This document shows positions 55,915 to 64,000 of a stretch of DNA of 64,000 bases, piece by piece. Numbering within the stretch: position 1 is the stretch's first letter; each line of letters begins with the position of its first letter. Made by a program: the position numbers and the translations under genes. The notes under the pieces are model-generated. The model was not told where the DNA came from and made no database searches. It was given only the letters and a program-made list of their open reading frames with translations. The DNA is from Mytilus trossulus (Eukaryota > Mollusca > Bivalvia > Mytilida > Mytilidae): positions 254,473 to 318,472 of the forward strand of contig NC_086383.1 of NCBI RefSeq assembly GCF_036588685.1, written 5' to 3'.

Positions 55915-58735
55915 TATTTGTGTCAGTACTTTTGATACCTAAGTTTCCTAACGATTTCTTAAATGATGACAATGTTCGAGAAAAAATTGAACAAACTATA
56001 AACAAAATAGAAAATGCACTTGCAGATAGACGAGACGTTGACGAAGCATATAGTGATTTATTTCAATTGATTAATAGTGAAGTTATCTCAAAAATAGGAC
56101 ACAAGAGTGCACATAATGACCAGCATAAAATTACTAGTAGAAAGTCAAAATATAAACCATACTGGAACGAAAACCGTCAAGAACATTGGTAGAATGCATG
56201 TGAACAAGAGAAAGTTTGGCTTAAGTGTAAGATATGTGGACCGAAGAAAAAACGTCTTAGAGAACACTTCGTAACAGCCAGAAATGATTTTGATAAACTT
56301 TTGCTAAAGGAAAAGCGTAATTATCAATTGCGACAACAAAAAGAACTTTTTGATCTATCGAAAGAAAGTAATACGAGGGATTTTTTGCAAAACATAGGAA
56401 AACTAGGAATAGCGACAGAAAAACATGACAAAATACCAATGGAAGTTCGTCTACCTAATGGCAATATCAGCAAGGATATAAATGATGTTTATGAAACCTG
56501 GAAAAATTAATATGAACATTTGTTTAACACTAGCGACGGGGAATACGATGAGGGATTTCTAACATTTATTCAACAACAAGTAGATCATGACCTAGTGAAC
56601 AATATTGAAAATGACTCGGACACATTAAACTCTGATATTTCATACGAGGACGTGGAAAAATATGTGTATCGTGCAAAGTTGAACAAGTCCACCGGGTTAG
56701 ACTAGATATGCGCAGAATTTCTCCGCAACAATTCATGTGTTGATATGATATATAGGATCGTAAAATTTGCATTCGATAACGGAGTTGTACCAGAAACTTG
56801 AAACCAAATCTTAATCAATCCTATTTTAAAACCAGATAAAGACAGTTGTGACCCTCTTGGATATAGAGGAATAGCTCTTATGTCAATTCCTTGTAAAATA
56901 TATGCTGACATTCTAAATGTACGATTGTCATCTTGGTTAGAAGACAACACAATTCTTGCTGACGAGCAAAACGGTTTCAGGAAGGATCGTGGCTGTATGG
57001 AACATCTTTACGCTTTAACAACTCTTATAACTAATAGGAAAATTGAACGCAAGTCGACTTTTGCGTGCTTCATCGACGCAAAAAAGGCCTTTGACACCGT
57101 GAACAGAGAAATATTGTGGTATAAACTGATGGCACTTGGTATAAATGGAAAGTTCTTGAAAGGGTTACAGTCATTGTACGTCGATGTTCGTTACGCCGTA
57201 AAAATCAATGGGTACATGACAGATATGTTTAACGTTAATTTGGGTGTGAAACAAGGATGTAAATTATCTCCGACATTGTTCTCAGTTTATGTAAACGATC
57301 TAGCAGAAGAAATCAACTCTTTAAATTTGGGTATACCAATTAATGCAGATAGTATGATTTCGATATTATTATACGCAGATGACATTGTTCTATTGGCGCC
57401 CGACGAAGAATCACTTCAGCAAATATTAAATATTGTTCATATATGGTGTTTGAAATGGAGATTATGTATAAATTTTGACAAAACTGGTGTAGTGCATTTC
57501 AGATGTGGATCCTCACCTCGATCTAACTTTGATTTTACATGTGGAAATACCGTTGTAAAATACGACAGCAAATATAGATATCTTGGAATGTGGATAGATG
57601 AACACCTAGACTGGAAGTTTACGGTTAGAGAAGTAAGAAAATCGGCCAGTCGAGCTTTGTCGGCACTTTATATTAAATTTATAGCCTGTGACGGAATGGA
57701 CTTTGATTTATACGAAAAATTATATGAAAACCTTGTTTAACCTGTATTGTTGTATGGATCAAGTATCTGGGGTATATTGGAACACAAACAACTAGAAACT
57801 GTGCAAAATAGGGCATGTAGATACTTTTTAGGGGCCTTTAAAAACTCCACCAATCTAGCCGTTCGTGGAGTTAAAACAGTTAAAACAAAACAGAACATTG
57901 AAGTTATGAGATTGTTTTTCAAACTTTCTAATTTAGAGGATGATAGAATAGTTCGGACTATCCATGAAACTAGTAAGACAAAACAACGATCTTGGCATTC
58001 ACGTGTATTAGCTTTACTGAGAAAATCCGAATTGAACTTTTTAAACAATTTCAACATAACGACCAAACAAAAGCTACGAATGGCTCAAGACAAATTAACT
58101 GCTATAGATCAAGAAAAATGGTCAGCTGATGTTTTTGACGATACAAATTCTATAAATGGAAACAAGCTTACAACATTCAGAAGGTTCAAAAACAATTGTA
58201 AAACTAGTCTATTTGTTAAAACAGTCAAATTTCGTGACCATCGACGCATTTTATCAAACTTTCGATGTGGATCGCTGCCGCTTGCGGTTGTGAACGGAAG
58301 TTACAACAAGCCGACCACTCCATTATGTGATAGACTTAAAAGTTTGTCTTTCCTGCAATGACAATTTTATAGAGACAGAACAACATTTTTTAATAGACTG
58401 TAATTTTTATTCAGATATAAGAGAAGAACTTTTTAAGTATATTAATGTTTTGAATAACACTTTTAATGCTTTTAACTCTGATGAGAAATTTGATTTTATT
58501 ATGAACTGTGATCATGCTCAGGTTTTATTAGCCAAGACATTAGTTTTATTATTTTAATATTTCTTTTATATTATAGTATATATTTTTTAGTTTGAAAAGG
58601 ATGAAAGTGTCTCATATGTCTTAAAGGCAGGGATCTAATATTGTTTTAAAGATTTTTTTATATCGTATATGATGATGTATATTGGATCGTGACACTATAA
58701 TAAACTATTTACTTACTTACTTACTTACTTACCTA
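55915..58735 (+). mobile_element. 5'-truncated non-LTR retrotransposon (LINE) with TTAC tail
   Basis: One long ORF2 reading from about 55915 to 58557, followed by about 150 bp and a TTACTTACTTACTTACTTAC tail (58707-58732). No endonuclease domain is present, so the 5' end is lost. It lies between two exons of the minus-strand adaptor gene, in the opposite direction. Confidence 0.85.
55920..58557 (+). pseudogene. LINE ORF2: reverse transcriptase and C-terminal zinc motif
   Basis: The frame is interrupted by stops near 56190, 56508, 56702, 56801 and 57738 and by a frameshift near 58330, but is otherwise continuous. The RT core (56880-57740) has LADEQNGFRKDRGCMEHLYA, FIDAKKAFDTVNREILWYKL, GVKQGCKLSPTLFSVYVNDL and LLYADDIVLLAPDEESL (YADD at 57372-57383). 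The thumb follows as YRYLGMWIDEHLDWK and PVLLYGSSIWG. The last part has CLSCNDNFIETEQHFLIDC, a C-x2-C...H-x4-C zinc motif common at the end of LINE polyproteins. The enzyme would copy LINE RNA into a nicked target. Too many stops to be active. Confidence 0.85.
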
Positions 58736-59049
58736 AGTATGGTTGTGTAAAACAGTATCTAATATCTGCGTCATGTCGTCTCTGGTCGGTTGAAAGTTAT
58801 CTCACTTGCCTTCATATCGCATCTCTATATTCTATATTATCATATGAATAAAATGAAATATAAAGGTCATGAAGAATATCTAAGATTTGTATTGGGTCGG
58901 TCAATATACTTAAATATGAACTGTTTCGTATTTTGAAAACAAAATGTAAGTTTAGGCCGGCATTCTTGTCTCTTGTGTTGCCGTTCTGAACTTGCTTGAA
59001 CAATGTGTTTGACCCTCATTATAAAACAGATATTGAAAAAGAGAGTGCC

Positions 59050-59345
59050 GATGTTTTCTGGCTAGCGCATCGGACTATAAACACAAGGGTTCCTAGTTCA
59101 ATCCCCATTCCAGGGAGAACATTTCTGGGACTTACTTTTTGGCTCTCCCTTGACACTATTTGCAAGTATGATCTTGAGACAACGATGATATACCGTCAGT
59201 AGGGGCGATAAATGGCTGAACCTTGTTAAGAGAGAGCAATATTTCTTGTATGTAAGACACTTTTGTAGATTTCGAAAAAGAGCAGGTTAATGCCGCTACA
59301 AGGCAGCACTCACACCCGCAAAGGGAAGAGGGAATTATATAGGTT
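59050..59345 (+). repeat. tRNA-derived SINE-like repeat
   Basis: TTCTGGCTAGCGCATCGGAC then GGTTCCTAGTTCAATCCCC: GTTCAATCC fits a polymerase III B box exactly; the A box is imperfect. A body of about 220 bp follows, with GCCGCTACAAGGCAGCACTC. Not a functional tRNA, since the arms do not pair properly. Confidence 0.5.
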
Positions 59346-59494
59346 GTAATAACTTGTTTCCAATCCACCTTATATAAATATCTTTAAACTAACAGGTAAT
59401 GGTCTTGCCCTCCATTCAGAGCCGTTTCTTATCATGTCTTTTAGATTGTATTTCATGAATCTGGTTGCCAGTGCCTTCTTCTAAACATGTTTGA

Positions 59495-59703
59495 CTATTT
59501 TCTAATTAACAAACCTTCATTAACTGGGTTCCCATACATGAATTTCAGATCGCATTCCTGTGTCAATTTAAGTCTAATGTCTCCGGTTAAACGTACTCTA
59601 TGACCTTTTAGTGGTATTTCTGGTTCCTCTGTTGTGTCACACCTGACTTCGACTGGTAGTTTATGTTTGGCAATAACTTCATGTAGCAATGCTGAACATT
59701 TCA
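59495..59703 (-). CDS. Candidate exon, possibly part of a CABIT domain (GAREM-like gene)
   Basis: Minus strand: acceptor GACTATTTATTTCAG, then an open reading KCSALLHEVIAKHKLPVEVR, CDTTEEPEIPLKGHRVRL, TGDIRLKLTQECDLKFMYGN, with TAG at 59495. A GAAG|GTTTGT donor shortly before the stop may be the real exon end. Base composition is far less AT-rich than the surroundings, as expected for coding DNA. KLPVEVR with following beta-rich text recalls CABIT domains of GAREM/THEMIS proteins. I rate the exon itself likely and the CABIT label tentative. Its partner would be the SAM exon at 54.2-55.1 kb, with the LINE between them. Confidence 0.5.
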
Positions 59704-59791
59704 CTGAAATAAATAGTCACTAGATAAAAACAACCCAGTGGTCGCCTGATCTGAACATCTGTGAATACATACAGCTTGGCAAAACCAAAAT

Positions 59792-60111
59792 CCTTAGGCA
59801 GCAACCGTTGGATTTTCTGGGGGGGGGGGGGGGGAGTATGGATTTTTTTTCTGGACAAACTTTTTTTTTCGCCTACGGCGGAACTTAATCTATATTTTTT
59901 GGCGACAAGTCGAAAACAATTTTTTTCTTTCAATTTTAGCATTACATATAGTGGCAGCTGAGGGTGAAACAAACAAATTTTTTTTCTCAGAATCAAAAAC
60001 AAATTATTTTTTTCTCCAAAACATGAAAACAAACTTTTGTATTCAAAAACATTCATAGCCCCCCCCCCCCCCCCTCCCCTCCCAGAAAATCAAATGTTTG
60101 CTGCCTTAAGG
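59792..60111. mobile_element. G-tract MITE, complete copy (about 320 bp)
   Basis: The left end is CCTTAGGCAGCAACCGTTGG, then ATTTTCTG and about 18 G. The right end, reversed, is CCTTAAGGCAGCAAACATTT, then GATTTTCTGGGAGGGGAGGG and more G. So the TIRs themselves contain long G/C tracts. The interior has T-runs and GTGGCAGCTGAGGGTGAAAC, and no coding frame. A truncated copy is at 25374-25636. Confidence 0.75.
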
Positions 60112-61050
60112 TAAATAGCTCTTCTCCTCCAAGCTTGGGGTATATTTTGAATAAATTTACACGGATCATATTAATGATTTAGCGAGGGCTGTGTAGACCG
60201 TTAAATTATGTGGAAAAACACTAGTAAAAAATACAGCTCATCGTTTGGTTACAGATTGAAGCAAGGTTCTTCTTCACATCATTCTAAATTTTTATCCAAT
60301 TATACAGCCTACCATCTTGATTATAATGTTCAATGTTACAAGATAAAAAAATTGACTTAAACACATATTGTCAAAGTTTTGTTCTAAAGCGTAGATTTTT
60401 TCATCCCAAATACATGCAGGTTAAAATAAGAGATTATTTGCGAAATTTAACAGAATCGGCTTGATTTCAGCCAAATTTAGGACCAGGAAACATAGAGCGC
60501 AGGCTTGGACAAATTAAATATTGAAGCTAGACATGTAAAATGTCATTAAAAAATCATTATGTTCAAAGATCTTTTTTGTCGACTAATGCGCTCTATATTT
60601 CCTGTCCAATAAGCAATGGAAATTTACCCCTTTTCATTGATTTTTTGTGGGAAATCAAATTGAGTACTATTGGTGACGTCACGAATAATACTCAGAAACG
60701 TAAATGTTCAACAAAAAGGCCTATTCCCTGTTTTGTTAATGCATTTACTATGATCCATTGTGATATTTGTCAATAAATCCAAATTTGAAATTTAAGCTAA
60801 TAATGGGGCTATTTTAGGGCTCTATCGAACCTAATCCTTTAAAATGTGTTTTCCTTTAACTTTTTCGTATCTGAAAAATAAAGAAGAGAACAATCTACCG
60901 AGCTTATAAACTACATTGTTTTAAAAATTAATATAAGAATTTAATTGACATATGAAATGAAGTAAATGTACATGTATGAATGCTACATTAATGTGATACA
61001 TATCCATCCAAGTAAAGATTTGTAAAAAGTAAATCAATATAGGTCAAACT
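60112..61050. other. Gap; nothing recognised
   Basis: AT-rich; a 78-codon open frame at 60540 lacks splice or domain support. Confidence 0.4.
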
Positions 61051-61054
61051 ACGG

Positions 61055-61215
61055 TGTTCAACACGGAGCCTTTGTACACCGATCCCATCTTGTTATATTT
61101 GTCATTTCGGGGCCGTTTACAGCTGACTATGAGTTTTATTATTATTGAAAGCCGTATGGTACACTATATAGTTGTTTATTTCTGTGTCCTTTGCTCTCTT
61201 GTATCACACCACATG
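61055..61215 (+). repeat. Family B 3' fragment
   Basis: Old, diverged copy: TTCAACACGGAGCCTTTGTA, TTTCGGGGCCGTTTACAGC, GAAAGCCGTATGGTACAC. The usual end is rearranged (CTTGTATCACACCACATGTT). Confidence 0.5.
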
Positions 61216-61384
61216 TTCTCTATTATCAATAGATTTAAGGGTTAATCATGATACCCATTAGAAATGTATAAGGTATATGATATACACGTGCACATGCTGC
61301 TATAAAGATTAAGAATTAGAGACTTTTTTTGGCTATATGTATTTTTTCTCAATTTTATCAAAACTTTGCAAAAAATTACTTAAA

Positions 61385-61500
61385 ATTGAGAATGGAAATG
61401 GGGAATGTGTCAAAGAGACAACAACCCGACCAAAATAAAAAAACACAACAGCAGAAGGTCACCAACAGGTCTTCAATGTAGCGAGAAATTCCCGATTTAC
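61385..61500 (-). repeat. Family A 3'-terminal fragment
   Basis: ATTGAGAATGGAAATGGGGA, GTGTCAAAGAGACAACAACC and CACCAACAGGTCTTCAATG match the 3' end of the family A element at 49.1 kb in the same orientation. Confidence 0.7.
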
Positions 61501-62389
61501 TTAATTTAATTATTGATTTACTTAAGTACGAACAGGAATATTGTTGGCATAAATATCGAGGTGCATAATGCTTTTGGCGACAGTTAGAAGATAGCGAAAT
61601 GTTAACATCATGTCAGTCACTGGAAAAGCGTCATTTTTCTTCATTCAATGAAAATATCCCAAATTTTTTTTTAACGTGCGTGTACTTTAAAAGGTTCTAT
61701 CACTATTATTAACAGTCTTGATATCAGAAGATTAACAACGCTTAGTCTGTAGACATTCGAATCGCAATTTTCAAAGATTTTGACAAATTTTAAAAAGAAC
61801 TTTATCCTAAAACGGACGAAGACATCGTTAACAAAACAAATATGTTTATGGGACAAGTTGTTTCATTGTTTATCTCGTTTAATGATACGTTGCGGAGACA
61901 TTTATATTGATAAATTGTTTTTTGGTGTTTTAAGGTTTTATCCATGTATTGACATTGAACATAATTTGCCCACCAACCCCTTCTTTTCTTTTCAAATTTG
62001 TATTACATATAGTTTAATTTAAAGCCATATTTCAAATTCCTATAAAATTCTTGTTATTTTTTCATAGATTTTTACACCAAAAAAATTTCAACGGTTTATA
62101 ACTCAAAAACAAGCATACGTATTTTTTTCTGATTTTTTAGTTTCTTTATTTATGTACTATAAATTTATAACATTCTTTTAAAAAGCTTGTTTTTTCCCAC
62201 AGAGTAGCAAACTCGAACGCACCTGCCACGTGCGGGTCTAGAACTAAAAATCTTCGATTACAGCCTTTTCAATGTGGGTTTGTATTCAGATCTTGTGTTT
62301 TTATATTACACCAATGTTCTAGGTTAAAAAAAAAAGGGGTACGCTTACAAAAGTGCTTAATTCCTGTGCTTCTTAAAAAAAACTTATAA
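61501..62389. other. Gap; nothing recognised
   Basis: AT-rich with several T-runs. Short frames on both strands have no domain or splice support. Confidence 0.4.
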
Positions 62390-62500
62390 TGCGGTATGGG
62401 ATTTTCCCGTCACCCGAAACAGGGATAGAACTAGGTAACTTTGTGGTAGTAGTCAAATGCACTAACCAGAACACCATGGCTCTCGTTCAGTACGTGCTCG
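62390..62500 (-). repeat. Possible tRNA-like SINE remnant
   Basis: The minus strand reads GAGAGCCATGGTGTTCTGGT, TAGTGCATTTGACTACTACC and TAGTTCTATCCCTG, like a worn tRNA with one mismatch in the B box. Weak. Confidence 0.3.
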
Positions 62501-63700
62501 GAGATACTTCTTGAATTAATGCGATGTCGTGCTGAGTGACCAAACGCGTACGTAAAGGTGAACTGTTGATATCGTGATATAGACTTGATCTTTTTATATA
62601 CCTTTTAGTAGACTGTTTTCGAGATTAACTGATAATCATCTGTTATAAAACACATGTTAACGACCGAAAATAGGGGCCATTTAAAACTTGCAGATATATT
62701 TTAATACTATTTAATTTAATATGATGAAAAGTCGTGATTAATTAAATTATGTGAACCATTTTCAAAAATAAGTTATGATTATTCTTCCTTTCCTCGTATG
62801 TGAAGTACCAAATTATGATAACTTATTGTTTTTGTCGTATTTGAACCCACATGGTTTTTGCTTACATGATATATATCCTATCTTTTGATTGGATACGTCT
62901 TGCCTTGTATTTAGATTTCTGTGTTTTGTACGGTGTACTGTTGAATGTTTTTTCCGTTTTTGTATTTTCGCGTTTTCAGTTTGTAATTGACTTATGAGTT
63001 GGAATATCCAGTTTGTATATTTTGTCTCAAATTTATGCCATTGGAGTATACTTGGTATCGACAATGTATCCATTAATTCATTAGTCATATTGTTGAAACA
63101 GTAGTTCATGTAAGTTCCTCATTGATTGTGAAAAGATGGGTCCATAAACCAGGAATAGTGTATACATGTAAGTGTTGTCATTCATTTAAACAAGGGAATG
63201 TATATGAGAAACCGTTTGAAATAGCACGTAATCACCATTATTAAAGTACTTCATAAATAAAAAGGGACATAATAAAAAAAGTACAAACTAAACTACGGAA
63301 CTCCAAATAAATTCATTTTTTTTAATTGATAACACATAAGGCTATACAATGCATTTGGGTTATCTTTCTTTGCGCTATAACCGTTTGTTTGTTATCGTTA
63401 CACGTTTTTATCGATCGAACTTCTGCAAAGCATCAACATATTGTATTGTTGTTGGTATAAATTCTCTCAATTAAACATGTCACGAGAGTTGAGATAAATA
63501 ATGGAAATCAATGTAGAACTGCAAAACTCATTCAGTGTATAACTGCAATATACGTTTTATTGAACAAACGAACTTGTATACGGTCTCTCACATCAGACAG
63601 ACCCAAAGATCATTACAATGTGTAACTTGTTCTGTCCATATTGAATCAGTGTGTATTATAGTCAATGTTAAATACAGGTAGAAACAGGCCACGTCATACG
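62501..63700. other. Gap; nothing recognised
   Basis: No splice-bounded exon. A 98-codon minus-strand frame (62813-63109) is lysine- and asparagine-rich without a recognisable domain. Confidence 0.4.
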
Positions 63701-63704
63701 GAAT

Positions 63705-63800
63705 AACATTACATAAAAAGTAAATCACAAAATACTGAATCCCGATGAAAATGCAAAATGGAAAGTCCCTTATCAATGGCAAAATCAAAAGATTTGTACC
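63705..63800 (-). repeat. Family C 3' fragment
   Basis: TCACAAAATACTGAATCCCG, TGGAAAGTCCCTTATCA and ATGGCAAAATCAAAAG match the reverse of the 37.1-37.4 kb fragment and others near 2.7, 6.1, 8.3 and 14.7 kb. Confidence 0.6.
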
Positions 63801-64000
63801 AGAAAAATTCACAAAAAATGTCAATGTTCATTTGATGCTTTTTTTACTTCATTTGGTGATATACTTGTCATTCCTTTTGAGTAAAATTATTAAAATGCAA
63901 CTATAAATCAAATTTACTAGATAATTCCAAAAACTTTACTTTCAAAATACAATTTATAATAAACACTCCCAAACGTGTCCTTCCCCCCAAACGTGTCCGA

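Noticed and set aside
55920..58557. Stops in the LINE ORF as a sign of TGG-directed G-to-A editing
   Set aside because: Only two of the five stops (near 56190 and 56801) look like changed tryptophan codons; the others do not fit, so ordinary decay explains them.
59060..59130. Functional tRNA gene
   Set aside because: A box and acceptor pairing are poor and a long non-tRNA body follows; a tRNA-derived SINE is the better reading.

Overview
The window is AT-rich, intron-rich animal DNA that looks like a bivalve mollusc, most likely a mussel of the Mytilus type. This is an inference from three things: small phase-consistent exons of typical bivalve families (fibrinogen-related, MAM, TRIM B-box, tyrosine-motif plus SAM), degenerate BEL/Pao, LINE and Tc1 elements, and short dispersed repeats I recognise from mussel sequence. 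There is no bacterial-style gene layout.

Layout. Positions 1-8.3 kb hold a recent tandem duplication (about 3.9 kb offset) of the last three exons of a fibrinogen-related gene; copy 1 is broken near its end by a retroelement fragment, copy 2 is intact. Positions 8.6-13.8 kb are a decayed BEL/Pao retrotransposon. At 16.2 kb there is an orphan candidate exon, and at 17.8-18.5 kb (minus) the last exon of a class A GPCR. From 19.9 to 26.9 kb there is a tandem array of about 1.1-1.5 kb units, split by a 3,066-bp element with terminal inverted repeats (TIRs) and a TA target duplication.

The best gene runs from 28,922 to 45,078 (plus). A signal-peptide exon, a cysteine-rich exon, four exons of one complete MAM domain and a tiny terminal exon join in a consistent phase to 234 codons plus stop. 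Its introns carry MITEs, a Tc1 element, a long palindrome, a 17-copy 122-bp minisatellite and an array of about 49-bp repeats.

Positions 46-54 kb are mostly retroelement: a LINE RT fragment, a 7-copy minisatellite, a minus-strand reverse-transcriptase element with its 3' region, a TRIM B-box fragment, and a nested pair of retroelement 3' regions. From 54.2 to 59.7 kb, minus-strand exons (repeated YEN tyrosine motifs plus SAM; a possible CABIT exon) suggest a GAREM-like adaptor with two nonsense codons and a 2.8-kb LINE lying between the exons. The last 4 kb holds only repeats.

Two points stand out. First, a dispersed repeat present five times carries a hammerhead-ribozyme-like core (CTGATGA, a short stem II, GAAA, a short stem III, GTA), though helix I next to the core is poor. 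Second, the cysteine-rich exon of the MAM gene can either end translation by itself or be spliced in frame through a GC donor, so one locus could make both a small secreted cysteine-rich peptide and a MAM protein.
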